A stretch of DNA of 57,665 bases from an uncultured Eubacteriales bacterium (GTDB taxonomy: Bacteria > Bacillota > Clostridia > Oscillospirales > CAG-272). The notes beneath the pieces are model-generated. The model was not told the origin of the DNA and ran no database searches. It was given only the letters and a program-made list of their open reading frames with translations. Both the position numbers and the translations under genes were made by a program. The DNA is taken from contig CAKSDP010000012.1 in assembly GCA_934446065.1 (NCBI GenBank), forward strand, positions 1 to 57,665, read 5' to 3'. This document shows positions 26,976 through 35,720 of the stretch, piece by piece; within the stretch, counting starts at the first letter, position 1, and every line of letters starts with the position of its first letter.

Positions 26976-28007
26976 TTACTCAACCATCGGGAGAGTAACG
27001 GTGAAGCGGCACCCGACCGTTAGATTTTCGACTGTAACGGTTCCGCCGTGCATCGCAACGATGCGGCGCACGAGGGCAAGCCCAAGCCCGTTTCCCTCCG
27101 TTTTGTGAGATGTATCGCCCTGATAGAATTTCCCGAATATCTTATCGGCATCGTCTTCGTTTATGCCGGGGCCGTTGTCGTCGATTGTAAAGACCGCCGC
27201 CCCGTCTTTGGTTTTCAGCCTCATGCGGACGATCCCGCCGACAGGCGCAAATTTCACGGCATTGTCGATAAGATTTGAAAAAACGTGGAGCATCAGCCCC
27301 TCGTGCCCGACGTACTCGATCTCCTCGAGATCGACGTCAAGCTCAGTCTCGCGTTCCGTCCATTTTCTCTCAAGCTCAACCACTGCCTGACGCACCTGCT
27401 CGTCAAGGCGATACGCCTCGCGTTTCATGGAGATGGACTGATTTGTGACCTTGGACAGCAAAAGAATATTGCCGACAAGATTTGAGAGACGTTCCGTGTT
27501 ATACAGAATCTTGTCAACGCATCCCGCGCGCTCCTCCTCGCTCTGCGCCTTATCCTGAAGCAGCATTGCATAACCCTCGATCGCGCCGATCGGAGTTTTG
27601 AACTCATGCGACACGCTCGAAATGAAGTCGGTCTGCAAGGTCTCGGTCGCGTCAAGCTCCCGCACCATGGCGTTGAAATCGTCGTATATGCTCTGTATAT
27701 CGGCGATGTGGCTGTTCGTTTCGGCAAAGACCTTGAAGTCTCCGCCTGCGACCTCGCCCATGGCACGTCTCAGCTTTGCGATCGGGTCAAAGAATATTTT
27801 TGTGATGCAAACGGTGAGGAACACGCCGAGAAATATACATATGATGATCGCCCAGACATACACCGGAACATCGCGTGCGGCAGGCATCCATCTCACGAGC
27901 GCCCATGCAGAGAGGTAGCCGATCGCAGAGACAAGGGCAAGTCCGACGAGGCACACAAGGAAAAACCAAAGCTTGAACGAGATAATATACGGTCTGTTCT
28001 TCTTCAC
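26976..28007 (-). CDS. sensor histidine kinase
   Basis: This 343-residue protein has two membrane segments (about 12-38 and 50-72) with a very short external loop, a HAMP domain (about 70-125), a HisKA domain with His134 in SSVSHEFKTPIGAIEGYA, and an HATPase domain with NLIDNAVKFAP, DDNGPGI and GNGLGLALV. The tiny outer loop suggests it senses the membrane or a membrane partner, as kinases that report on ABC exporters do. It overlaps the response regulator gene by four bases (GTGA). Confidence 0.92.
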   Translation of the reverse strand: MKKNRPYIISFKLWFFLVCLVGLALVSAIGYLSAWALVRWMPAARDVPVYVWAIIICIFLGVFLTVCITKIFFDPIAKLRRAMGEVAGGDFKVFAETNSHIADIQSIYDDFNAMVRELDATETLQTDFISSVSHEFKTPIGAIEGYAMLLQDKAQSEEERAGCVDKILYNTERLSNLVGNILLLSKVTNQSISMKREAYRLDEQVRQAVVELERKWTERETELDVDLEEIEYVGHEGLMLHVFSNLIDNAVKFAPVGGIVRMRLKTKDGAAVFTIDDNGPGINEDDADKIFGKFYQGDTSHKTEGNGLGLALVRRIVAMHGGTVTVENLTVGCRFTVTLPMVE

Positions 28008-28678
28008 GATTTCACCACCTTGTAGCCGACGCCGCGCATCGTAACGATGGAGAAATCGGGGTTATCGCGAAACCGTTCGCGCAGCCGTGCGATGTGGACA
28101 TCAACGGTATGGGTGGTATCCGTATCGGAATCGTAGCCCCAAACCTCGTCCATAAGCTGCTTGCGGGTGAATATCCGTCCCGGATACGACGCCATTTTGT
28201 AGAGCAGCATGAATTCTTTCTGCGGCAGAACCTCGCTTTCGGCTCCGCGCGTGACAGTAAGAAGATCGCACTCGAGCACCGTTTCACCTATGACCTGCCG
28301 GCGCTCGTTTATCATCTGCGCCCGTCTGAGCAGCGCACCGACGCGCAGGACCATCTCGTTCACGTTGACCGGCTTCACCATGTAGTCGTCCGTACCGGAC
28401 GCAAATCCGCGACGCATATCGTCAAACGCATCCTTTGCGGTGATCATCAGCACCGGCGTGGTGATGCCGTCCTCGCGGATCCGACGCACAAGCTCATAGC
28501 CGTCAACTTTCGGCATCATCACGTCCGAAATTATGAGGTCGAAGTACCCGCCGTCGATCGCGGCGAGAGCCTCTTCACCGTCGCAGACGCCGAGCGCCGT
28601 ATAGCCGTTTTTGGTGAGAACGTGCGAGAAAAGCTGGCGCAGCTCGCGATCATCCTCGGCAATAAGAATCCTGAACAT
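28004..28678 (-). CDS. OmpR-family response regulator
   Basis: The ATG at 28678 follows GGAGG by five bases. The 224-residue protein has a receiver domain with Asp52 in LIISDVMMPKVDGYE and Lys102 in ITAKDAF, then a winged-helix DNA-binding domain (about 125-222) with LLYKMASYPGRIFTRKQL and DVHIARLRERF. It works with the kinase encoded next. The pair lies directly upstream of the exporter operon on the same strand, which makes that operon a plausible target. Confidence 0.95.
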   Translation of the reverse strand: MFRILIAEDDRELRQLFSHVLTKNGYTALGVCDGEEALAAIDGGYFDLIISDVMMPKVDGYELVRRIREDGITTPVLMITAKDAFDDMRRGFASGTDDYMVKPVNVNEMVLRVGALLRRAQMINERRQVIGETVLECDLLTVTRGAESEVLPQKEFMLLYKMASYPGRIFTRKQLMDEVWGYDSDTDTTHTVDVHIARLRERFRDNPDFSIVTMRGVGYKVVKS

Positions 28679-28755
28679 ATGAGCCTCCGGCAATCAAGTT
28701 TATCATACACCGATTTTACCACAGGTTCCGGTAAAATTCAAGGATGAGGGGGAAG

Positions 28756-28790
28756 AAAAAAGCTCCGGCACGCAGCCGAAGCTTTTTCCG
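28756..28790 (-). terminator. terminator after hydF
   Basis: AAAAAAGCTCCGGC and GCCGAAGCTTTTT form a hairpin with one mismatch and a T-run on the minus strand, ending the hydrogenase-maturation operon. Confidence 0.8.
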
Positions 28791-28798
28791 TATCGCTT

Positions 28799-30004
28799 TC
28801 ACATGACTTCACGGGCAAGGTCGGGGAACGGTGAGAGCGAACGGGCGAGGATCCCGTGGATCTTCGCGATCGCGGTACCGTAGTTTGTAATCGGCACGCC
28901 TGCCGAGCGGGCGCGGGATATGCGCGATTTCATCTCACGCTCGCCGAGCATACACGCGCCGCAGTGAACGATGATGGCGTATTTTGAAAGCTCGTCCGGG
29001 AACTCTCCGCCGGAGGTGAAATCGTATTCAAGCTCTTTTCCCGTATATTCGCCGATCCAGCGCGGAAGCTTTACCGTACCGATATCGCCGCACTGTCTGT
29101 GATGCGTACATCCCTCGGATATGAGAACGCGGTCGCCGTCCGACAGTCGGTCAAGCGCCGCCGCGCCGCGAACCGCCTCGTCAAGCTCGCCCTTATAGCG
29201 TGCAAAGAGGATCGAAAACGACGTGAGCGTGATACTCTCCGGAACAATACGGCTCACCTTGCCGAACGCCTGCGAATCGGTTATAACCATTCTCGGCGGC
29301 TCTCTGAGTGATGCAAGCGCTGTGGCAAGCTCCGTTTCCTTTGTGACAATATTTATGGCGCCGTGATCGAGCACGTCGCGTATCATCTGCTGCTGTGGCA
29401 GGATCATACGCCCCTTGGGTGCCGATTCGTCGATCGGTGTGACGAGCACGACGACATCGCCCGGGTCGATCAAGTCGCCGACAAGGACACGGCGGCTCTC
29501 CGCCTTTCCCGCAATATGACCCAAAAGCTCGCGGAGGTCGTTTATACCATAGCCGCTCTCGGCGCTGACGTAGATCTCTCCCTCTCCTGCGGCGGGGATA
29601 TTCTCAAGCAGGTCGGACTTATTGTACACGGTGACGTGCGGAATACCCCTCTCGGCAAATATTGCCGACAGCTCATCATCCGCCTTCTGCTTTCCGCGAA
29701 CGGCGTCAACCACAAGCACCGCGACATCCGTTTTTGAAAGCACATCCTTCGTCCGGCGGACGCGCATCTCGCCAAGCTCGCCCTCATCATCGATGCCGGG
29801 AGTGTCAATGATGACGACGGGACCGAGCGGCAGTATTTCCATCGCTTTCTGCACGGGATCGGTGGTAGTTCCCTTCACGTCCGACACAAGCGACAGCTTT
29901 TGTCCAGTGACGGCGTTGACCACGCTCGATTTTCCCGCGTTGCGGACCCCGAAAAATCCGATATGCACACGCTCAGCCGACACTCTGTCGTTAAGTCCTG
30001 CCAC
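28799..30004 (-). CDS. hydF: [FeFe]-hydrogenase maturation GTPase HydF
   Basis: The 401-residue protein has a GTPase domain with Walker A GVRNAGKSS (19-27), switch motifs VKGTTTDP and IDTPGID, and YNKSDL. A dimerisation domain follows, then a C-terminal cluster domain with CTHHRQCGD and IVHCGACM, the Cys-His...Cys-Cys set of HydF. HydF is the scaffold on which the diiron subcluster is built before transfer to HydA. It starts at a GTG after AAAGGTGTGAT and is the last gene of the unit. Confidence 0.95.
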   Translation of the reverse strand: MAGLNDRVSAERVHIGFFGVRNAGKSSVVNAVTGQKLSLVSDVKGTTTDPVQKAMEILPLGPVVIIDTPGIDDEGELGEMRVRRTKDVLSKTDVAVLVVDAVRGKQKADDELSAIFAERGIPHVTVYNKSDLLENIPAAGEGEIYVSAESGYGINDLRELLGHIAGKAESRRVLVGDLIDPGDVVVLVTPIDESAPKGRMILPQQQMIRDVLDHGAINIVTKETELATALASLREPPRMVITDSQAFGKVSRIVPESITLTSFSILFARYKGELDEAVRGAAALDRLSDGDRVLISEGCTHHRQCGDIGTVKLPRWIGEYTGKELEYDFTSGGEFPDELSKYAIIVHCGACMLGEREMKSRISRARSAGVPITNYGTAIAKIHGILARSLSPFPDLAREVM

Positions 30005-30039
30005 AGTTTATCACACCTTTCAAGCTTTAGTTTTTTAAA

Positions 30040-31488
30040 TCAGAATCGGAAATCGCGGCGGTTTGACGCCTTTATATCCTCGATATTCTTCCGCGCGATC
30101 TCGCGCACCTTTTCCTTCGGTATCTTACATAGCTCGCGCTCGATCAGCTCGAAGCCGATCTTCTTCGTCTCCTCCGACGCGTAATCGACGAGGTACTCAG
30201 TCAGCGTCATGAGCGCATTCGGATGGCAGCAGTTCAGTATCTGCCCGCTCTTACATAGGCTCATGAAACGGTCGCCGGTGCGTCCCTCTCTGTAACACGC
30301 GGTGCAGAACGACGGAATATGATCCATCTCCATAAGCCAACGCACGACCTCATCAAGGGTACGCTGATCCGAGACGTCAAACTGCTCGGAATCGTGCGGA
30401 CGCTCGTCCTCGGTATATCCGCCGACAGAGGTGCGCGACGCTCCGCTGATCTGCGAGATGCCGTAATCGAGCACCTTTCCGCGGACGGCTTCGCTCTCTC
30501 TTGTGGAGATGATCATGCCGGTATACGGCACGGCAATGCGGATGCACGCGATGATCTTTGCAAACATATCGTCGCTGATGCCGTTGTCAAACACATCGGG
30601 ATCAATATCATCGGCGTGCTTGACGCGCGGAACGCTTATCGTATGGGGACCGACGCCGTGCACAGCCTCAAGGTGCTCCGCGTGCATGAGCAGTCCGGCA
30701 AACTCATATCTGTATCCCTCAAGCCCGAAAAGGACACCGAGTCCGACATCGTCGATGCCGCCCTCCATCGCGCGATCCATTGCCTCCGTATGGTAATCGT
30801 AATCGTGCTTGGGTCCGGTCGGGTGCAGCTCGAGATAGCTCTTTTTGTTGTACGTCTCCTGGAACAGGATGTATGTACCGATCCCCGCCTCCTTGAGCTT
30901 GCGGTAATTCTCAACAGTGGTTGCCGCAATATTGACGTTGACGCGGCGGATATCGCCGTTCTTGTGATGGACGGAATAAATCGTGTTTATACATTCGAGT
31001 ATGTACTCGATCGGGTTGTTCACGGGATCCTCTCCCGCCTCGATCGCAAGGCGCTTGTGTCCCATGTCCTGAAGAGCCGTTACTTCGGCGCGGATCTCGT
31101 CCTGTGTCAGTTTTTTTCTCGCGATATGCTTGTTTTTCGCGTGATACGGGCAATACACACATCCGTTGACACAGTAGTTCGAGAGATACAGCGGCGCGAA
31201 CATGACGATTCTGTTTCCGTAAAACGCAAGCTTGATCTCATTTGCGAGAGCGTACATCTCCTCGATCTTCTCGGGAATGTCGCACGCAAGCAGGACCGAC
31301 GCCTCTCTGTGCGTAAGTCCGGCGCACGTCACGCCGTTCTCGGTCTTTCTCGGACGTGCTTTCTCAAGCAGCTCGTCGATCAGCTCAACGTTGTGCTTGT
31401 TCTTTTCGGCATATTCAAGTGTTTCAAGAATTTCGGCGTCGTTTATGAACTCCTCCGCCTTCATTGATTTAGGATCGTAGATACTCAT
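30040..31488 (-). CDS. hydG: HydG, radical SAM tyrosine lyase
   Basis: The 482-residue protein has the radical-SAM cysteines C106, C110 and C113 in NYCVNGCVYCPYH, and the HydG-specific C-terminal pair in FCTACYREGRTGDRFM, which hold the auxiliary cluster. HydG splits tyrosine to give the CO and CN- ligands of the H-cluster. The length is normal and the N- and C-termini are those of HydG, not ThiH. It sits between hydE and hydF. Confidence 0.96.
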   Translation of the reverse strand: MSIYDPKSMKAEEFINDAEILETLEYAEKNKHNVELIDELLEKARPRKTENGVTCAGLTHREASVLLACDIPEKIEEMYALANEIKLAFYGNRIVMFAPLYLSNYCVNGCVYCPYHAKNKHIARKKLTQDEIRAEVTALQDMGHKRLAIEAGEDPVNNPIEYILECINTIYSVHHKNGDIRRVNVNIAATTVENYRKLKEAGIGTYILFQETYNKKSYLELHPTGPKHDYDYHTEAMDRAMEGGIDDVGLGVLFGLEGYRYEFAGLLMHAEHLEAVHGVGPHTISVPRVKHADDIDPDVFDNGISDDMFAKIIACIRIAVPYTGMIISTRESEAVRGKVLDYGISQISGASRTSVGGYTEDERPHDSEQFDVSDQRTLDEVVRWLMEMDHIPSFCTACYREGRTGDRFMSLCKSGQILNCCHPNALMTLTEYLVDYASEETKKIGFELIERELCKIPKEKVREIARKNIEDIKASNRRDFRF

Positions 31489-31539
31489 ATTTTTCCTTTC
31501 ATCCGGGTCATTTTCCCCGCAGATATATTTGAATTTTTA

Positions 31540-32613
31540 TTATAATGCAGTCTCGTCCGCCGCACCGCAGATGCGGTCGCCGCGAGCAACGACGAGCCTG
31601 TAACCGATGGACTCCATCCGCGCGGAAAGACATCCGCAGCACTGTGCGGATTCCTCGCCCGTGCAGATCTTGTTGTCGTAAAGCTCGTATTTCTTGCGGA
31701 CGGAAACGGGCGACAAATTCGGCATAACGACATTCGCTCCCGCAAGTATCCCCTTTTCGCGCCCGCGCGGATCGACCGTGCCGAGCGCTGTTGTCGCGGG
31801 CAGCAGGATCGTCGGCGAAATAAGACGTATGAGCGACAGAAGATAAACTGTCATCTCCGCAGTGCCCGCCGGATATTCGCCGAACGGCGTATCTTTTTGT
31901 GGGATGAACGGTCCGATCCCGCACATATCGGGCGAGAATTCCTCGATAAATTTCAGATCGCGCGCAATGTGCGCCGGTGTCTGGAACGGCGAGCCGACCA
32001 TAAACCCGCAGCCGACCTGAAATCCGAGAGCCTTCAGGTCGCGAAGGCAGCGCATTCTGTTGTCAAACGACATCTGCGCAGGATGAAGCATTTCGTAATG
32101 CTCCTTTGTTGCCGTCTCATGGCGGAGCAGGTACCTGTCGGCGCCCGCATCGCGCATTCGCTTGTAATCGTCATACGAATACTCGCCGAGCGAGAGTGTG
32201 ACTGCGCAGTCGGAGTGCGCCTCCTTCAGCGCTGCGACCGTGCGACATACGGAATCGACCGGGATGACTCCCTCTCCGCCCTGGATCACGAACGTGCGGA
32301 AGCCGAGCGCGTACCCCTCCTCGGCGCACGCCATGATCTCGTCGTGGGTGAGGATATAGCGATCGCACGCGGCGTTCGAGCGTCTGATGCCGCAGTAGTA
32401 GCAGTCGTTGCGGCAAACGTTGCCGACCTCGATCAATCCGCGCGTGTAGACGTCGCGGCCGTATATCTTCTGCCTGACCGAATCCGCAAGAGACGCCGCA
32501 TACGCTGCCGTCTCATCATCCATTGTGCGCACAAGGAGCTCGTATTCCTCAAGTGTCAGACTGTGCTCGGCGCACAGCTTATCGATAAGCTGTTTCTGCG
32601 GTGTATTACTCAT
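31540..32613 (-). CDS. hydE: HydE, radical SAM H-cluster maturase
   Basis: The 357-residue protein has C67, C71 and C74 in GNVCRNDCYYCGIRRSN, then YALGFRTFVIQGGE and LRHETATKEHYEMLHP, as in HydE (BioB-like radical SAM proteins). HydE acts on the organometallic precursor made by HydG. It overlaps the regulator gene by eight bases. No hydA structural gene occurs in the window. Confidence 0.94.
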   Translation of the reverse strand: MSNTPQKQLIDKLCAEHSLTLEEYELLVRTMDDETAAYAASLADSVRQKIYGRDVYTRGLIEVGNVCRNDCYYCGIRRSNAACDRYILTHDEIMACAEEGYALGFRTFVIQGGEGVIPVDSVCRTVAALKEAHSDCAVTLSLGEYSYDDYKRMRDAGADRYLLRHETATKEHYEMLHPAQMSFDNRMRCLRDLKALGFQVGCGFMVGSPFQTPAHIARDLKFIEEFSPDMCGIGPFIPQKDTPFGEYPAGTAEMTVYLLSLIRLISPTILLPATTALGTVDPRGREKGILAGANVVMPNLSPVSVRKKYELYDNKICTGEESAQCCGCLSARMESIGYRLVVARGDRICGAADETAL

Positions 32614-32863
32614 CGCCGATCACATTGGAGTACGCCGTCTTGACGCTCACTCCCGCAATATTGCCGATACGTCCGGCGAGGGTCGATATCGTATCCTGTG
32701 GCGCGTCAAGCGCGATAGATACAATATTTATCCCCTTCGCTCTGTACGGGATTCCCATTCTGCCGATGATATAGTCTCCGAACTCGTGAAGAACGGCGTT
32801 CAGCTTCTCAGCCGACTCCTTTTCTTCAACGATCACTGCCATAACCGCTACTCTTGTCTGCAT
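32606..32863 (-). CDS. TM1266-type iron-only hydrogenase system regulator
   Basis: I choose the ATG at 32863, six bases after GGGGGA. The 85-residue protein opens TRVAVMAVIVEEKESAEKLN and ends VKTAYSNVIGDE, an ACT-like ferredoxin fold close to TM1266, which is placed next to [FeFe]-hydrogenase maturation genes in many Clostridia and Thermotogae. The related fold in NikR-type proteins suggests ligand sensing, but no ligand is established. It is the first gene after the attenuator-like leader. Confidence 0.85.
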   Translation of the reverse strand: MQTRVAVMAVIVEEKESAEKLNAVLHEFGDYIIGRMGIPYRAKGINIVSIALDAPQDTISTLAGRIGNIAGVSVKTAYSNVIGDE

Positions 32864-32881
32864 AATTTTCCCCCAAATAAC

Positions 32882-32980
32882 AAAAATAAGCTGCACCCGA
32901 CAATACGGGTACAGCCGCAATCAACTGCTATAAGCTTGTACCTTTGAGTCAGAGCTGACGCTCTTTATGTCAGGTACAAG
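32882..32980 (-). promoter_or_regulatory. attenuator or riboswitch-like leader of the hyd operon
   Basis: On the minus strand CTTGTACC (32980-32973) can pair with GGTACAAG (32942-32935), enclosing a hairpin AGAGC-GTCA-GCTCT. Downstream, GCTGTACCCG (32915-32906) and CGGGTGCAGC (32899-32890) form a terminator followed by TTATTTTTG. GGTACA of the first stem can instead pair with TGTACC (32913-32908) of the terminator. Such mutually exclusive folds are typical of riboswitches and attenuators. The apparent aptamer matches no class I know. Confidence 0.6.
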
Positions 32981-32981
32981 T

Positions 32982-33010
32982 ATTATAGCACATAATGTTC
33001 GAAAATGCAA
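32982..33010 (-). promoter_or_regulatory. promoter of the hyd operon
   Basis: On the minus strand TTGCAT (33010-33005) and TATAAT (32987-32982) are 17 bases apart. Transcription would begin within the first strand of the leader stem, near 32976. Confidence 0.65.
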
Positions 33011-33049
33011 GCCGGTGGTGAAAATTGTCATGACCGGCAGCAGTGCCAC

Positions 33050-33268
33050 TCAGAGCGAAGCCAAAAAATCCTCGACCACGTCGCAGAGGTGCGCAGGGTC
33101 CAGCTCGAGCGAATTGCACATTTCGGCGAGACGATCGACCGACATTTCATCGTCAGTGAGATCAGCGAACGATTCTATTACCGTCGTTTCATCCCCGTAC
33201 TCCTCGAGTACCGCGATTCCGAATCCGTCATCATCAACATCTGTCATCGGAAGGTATCTGTATCTCAT
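33050..33268 (-). CDS. small acidic protein of unknown function
   Basis: From the ATG at 33268, seven bases after GGGAG, the gene encodes 72 residues; an in-frame ATG at 33301 also has a good site (GAGGGGG). The product is rich in Asp and Glu, has no membrane segment, and has a helical second half (DLTDDEMSVDRLAEMCNSLE). A TATAAT lies upstream near 33333. I do not recognise it. It precedes the hyd leader on the same strand. Confidence 0.5.
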   Translation of the reverse strand: MRYRYLPMTDVDDDGFGIAVLEEYGDETTVIESFADLTDDEMSVDRLAEMCNSLELDPAHLCDVVEDFLASL

Positions 33269-33436
33269 ATGTAGTCTCCCAAAAGCATTATTTGAAGGCA
33301 TATTACGCCCCCTCGCTTTCTGATTCCATTATATATCACAGAATATAATAATGTCGAATTTGGGATGATTACCGCACAAAAGGGATAAATGCAAAAGACG
33401 ACCCGCAGGCCGCCCCGTACAAAATATTCCGTTCTG

Positions 33437-34720
33437 TCACGTGCCGTTCATCGGCAGGACTATCTGCACGATAAACATACCGCACGATTCCGAGTAGCTT
33501 ATCATGCCGCCGAGCCGCTTGACCGTCTCCTCGACGATGATGTGACCGAGTCCGTGACGGTCGCGGTCATGCTTTGAGGTGTTCAGATTCTTGTTGTTTT
33601 CGAGAACCGAGCTTCCTATCGTATTCTTGCAGACTACGAGTCTGTTCTCGCCGTGGCGCGAAAACAAAAGCTCGATGCGCTTCTCCTCGAGATCCTTTAT
33701 CGCCTCTATCGCGTTGTCGATGATGTTTCCGAAGATCGAAACAAGATCGCTGTCCGCGATATCCGAGAGATCGCCGACGACGCCGGACACGATGACCTGC
33801 GTGTTTTCAAGCGCACACAGCTTTGAGTTTATAAGGTAGTCGAGCACGGTGTTGTCGGATTTTATGATCTTGCCCATCTGATCCGTGCCGGGGATCAGTT
33901 CGCTTACGTACTTTTTGCACTCCTCGATCTCGCCGTCGTCAAGCTGCCCTTTGATTATGCACAGATGATGCTTTATATCGTGCTGGACCTTGCGGACGTT
34001 GTTCCATACGCCGATCGCCTCGGCATATTTGCCCTGCTGCATTTCGTACCGATCGTTCAGGCTTTTCAGCTCGTACTTCTGTTTTTCGAGCTTCCGCACT
34101 CGGTTGACGAGAATATACACTCCCGCGTTGACGAGGACGAACGCCGCAACGAGTATCAGCTCGACAAAGGTATTCGTGTCGGTCACGTCGCTCGTTATAA
34201 TTATTATCACCGCGCCGAGTCCGATTATCGTCACAAGCGAGATCGAGAACACGACCACGCCCGTCAGAATATCGGTGATGCTCGTGTTCTTGAACAGCAC
34301 GAGGATGAAGCTGAACAGCGCAATTATTATCACCTTGTGGAACGTGAGATAAACGCCGCGCAGAAGCGATCCCGAGCCTTGCATGAGAATCGCGAGATCC
34401 TTTATGAGCGACGACATCACGGTGAACATCACCGAGCTTGTCAGTATTATGACCATTTTATAGATGCAGCAGGCAATTACGGCTTTTACGTAATTTCTGC
34501 GGCAGATGATGAGCGCATACACAAGGCTGATAACCAAGAGGATGAAGGTGACAGCTATACTGAAGCCCGGCAAATACTTGTCGCAGACAAGCGTGACGAG
34601 AAAATAGAATATCGTGCCTGCGACACCGATCCACATTTTTCGACGTTCGACATTCAGAAACGACGAAATGAACCAATAGCATATGACCGCATCTACAAAT
34701 GAGGCAAACACCTCTATCAT
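33437..34720 (-). CDS. AgrC-like sensor histidine kinase (GHKL type)
   Basis: This 427-residue protein has six or seven membrane segments in residues 1-205, a coiled stretch (VRKLEKQKYELKSLNDRYEMQ), the phospho-acceptor region KVQHDIKHHLCIIKG, and a GHKL ATPase domain with IFGNIIDNAIEAIK and HGLGHIIVEE. This layout is that of AgrC, which detects a cyclic peptide pheromone. The gene overlaps agrA by four bases and is the last of the agrB-agrD-agrA-agrC set. Confidence 0.88.
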   Translation of the reverse strand: MIEVFASFVDAVICYWFISSFLNVERRKMWIGVAGTIFYFLVTLVCDKYLPGFSIAVTFILLVISLVYALIICRRNYVKAVIACCIYKMVIILTSSVMFTVMSSLIKDLAILMQGSGSLLRGVYLTFHKVIIIALFSFILVLFKNTSITDILTGVVVFSISLVTIIGLGAVIIIITSDVTDTNTFVELILVAAFVLVNAGVYILVNRVRKLEKQKYELKSLNDRYEMQQGKYAEAIGVWNNVRKVQHDIKHHLCIIKGQLDDGEIEECKKYVSELIPGTDQMGKIIKSDNTVLDYLINSKLCALENTQVIVSGVVGDLSDIADSDLVSIFGNIIDNAIEAIKDLEEKRIELLFSRHGENRLVVCKNTIGSSVLENNKNLNTSKHDRDRHGLGHIIVEETVKRLGGMISYSESCGMFIVQIVLPMNGT

Positions 34721-35451
34721 TTTACAAATCTCCTGTTAGTGTAGTCCATATATGCAGCTTTGAATCCCGGCGACTTTCTGAAGCTTATGGGCAGATCCTC
34801 GCCGTTCGACATTATAACGGCAGCGCTGCCGTCGGTGCGCTTTATGTTTGCAAGATTTATGAGATACGCCTGATGGATACGGCAAAAATCAAAGTTTTTC
34901 ATATCCTCGGTCAGATGCGTGAGCGTTCCTCTGAATCTGCATATCTCCCCGCCGGTCATATGCGCAACTATGTAGTTTCTGTCGCTCTCGAAATATATTA
35001 TATCGGAGACGCGGATCTCAACGGGACCTTCAACAGAGTCGATCTCGACCGTTTTGTTCAGGATCATGATCTTGTCGATCGCGGCAAGAAGCGCAGGCTC
35101 AAGCTCCTCAGCCAGATGAGTTTTTCTCAAAAAACGGAAGGGGGCATACTGAAATGCGCTGTACACGTAGTTCTCATAAGCCGACACAAAAATTATGATC
35201 ACATCCGGATACTTCTGATTGAGCTGTTCCGCAAGCTCAAAACCGTTCATCCCTTTCATTTCTATATCAAGAAACAGGATGTTGATACGGTGCTCCTCAA
35301 GAAATCTCATGACCTCCTCGGCTGAGCTGAAGCCGTTCGCTGCGCGGCAGTCGTACCTTTCCGGTACACGGACAGCACAAATCTTCCGTATTTTCTGCAT
35401 CAGTCGCTTCATGTGAACCAGCTGATCGTCACACACGGCAATTTGAATCAT
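34717..35451 (-). CDS. LytTR-family response regulator (AgrA-like)
   Basis: The ATG at 35451 follows AAAAGGA by about eight bases. The 244-residue protein has a receiver domain with Asp62 in ILFLDIEMKGMNG and a C-terminal LytTR DNA-binding domain (about 140-240) with DIIYFESDRNYIVAHMTGGE and FCRIHQAYLINLANI. It is the partner of the AgrC-like kinase. Such regulators usually activate the agrBD promoter. Confidence 0.9.
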   Translation of the reverse strand: MIQIAVCDDQLVHMKRLMQKIRKICAVRVPERYDCRAANGFSSAEEVMRFLEEHRINILFLDIEMKGMNGFELAEQLNQKYPDVIIIFVSAYENYVYSAFQYAPFRFLRKTHLAEELEPALLAAIDKIMILNKTVEIDSVEGPVEIRVSDIIYFESDRNYIVAHMTGGEICRFRGTLTHLTEDMKNFDFCRIHQAYLINLANIKRTDGSAAVIMSNGEDLPISFRKSPGFKAAYMDYTNRRFVK

Positions 35452-35546
35452 AGGAAAATCCTTTTCATTTATATTTTTGATGATATGCATTTCTACCTTT
35501 ACCCTATTATAGCAACTTTTTTCGACAAAATCAAGATAGAGATAAA

Positions 35547-35580
35547 CGGGTAGGTCGCATTTTGCGTCCTACCCGCTCAC
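35547..35580 (-). terminator. terminator or attenuator between agrD and agrA
   Basis: CGGGTAGGTCGCA (35547-35559) and TGCGTCCTACCCG (35563-35575) form a long stem with one mismatch; on the minus strand it is followed by TTTATC and a T-rich stretch. It would lower read-through from agrBD into agrAC. Confidence 0.7.
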
Positions 35581-35585
35581 CGCTA

Positions 35586-35720
35586 TCACTTCTTTGCAAT
35601 TGCCTTAAGCATTGCAGGCTCCTTCGGCTGATAGGTGTTCCAATCGGAAGCAGCACCAGCAGCAGACTTTGCGGCCTTGAGGACTACCTCTGCGGCCTTC
35701 TTTGCCATGATATTTCTCAT
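35586..35720 (-). CDS. agrD: AgrD-like autoinducing peptide precursor, cysteine-free
   Basis: This 44-residue gene overlaps the agrB stop (ATGA) and follows AAAGGAG. The product has an amphipathic Ala/Lys-rich leader (MRNIMAKKAAEVVLKAAKS), a core GAASDWNTY, and the acidic/proline tail YQPKEPAMLKA typical of clostridial cyclic lactone autoinducer precursors. There is no cysteine. Ser25 stands where Cys would form the thiolactone, so the mature peptide may be a lactone, perhaps SDWNTY or shorter. AgrB should cut after the core and close the ring. Confidence 0.8.
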   Translation of the reverse strand: MRNIMAKKAAEVVLKAAKSAAGAASDWNTYQPKEPAMLKAIAKK

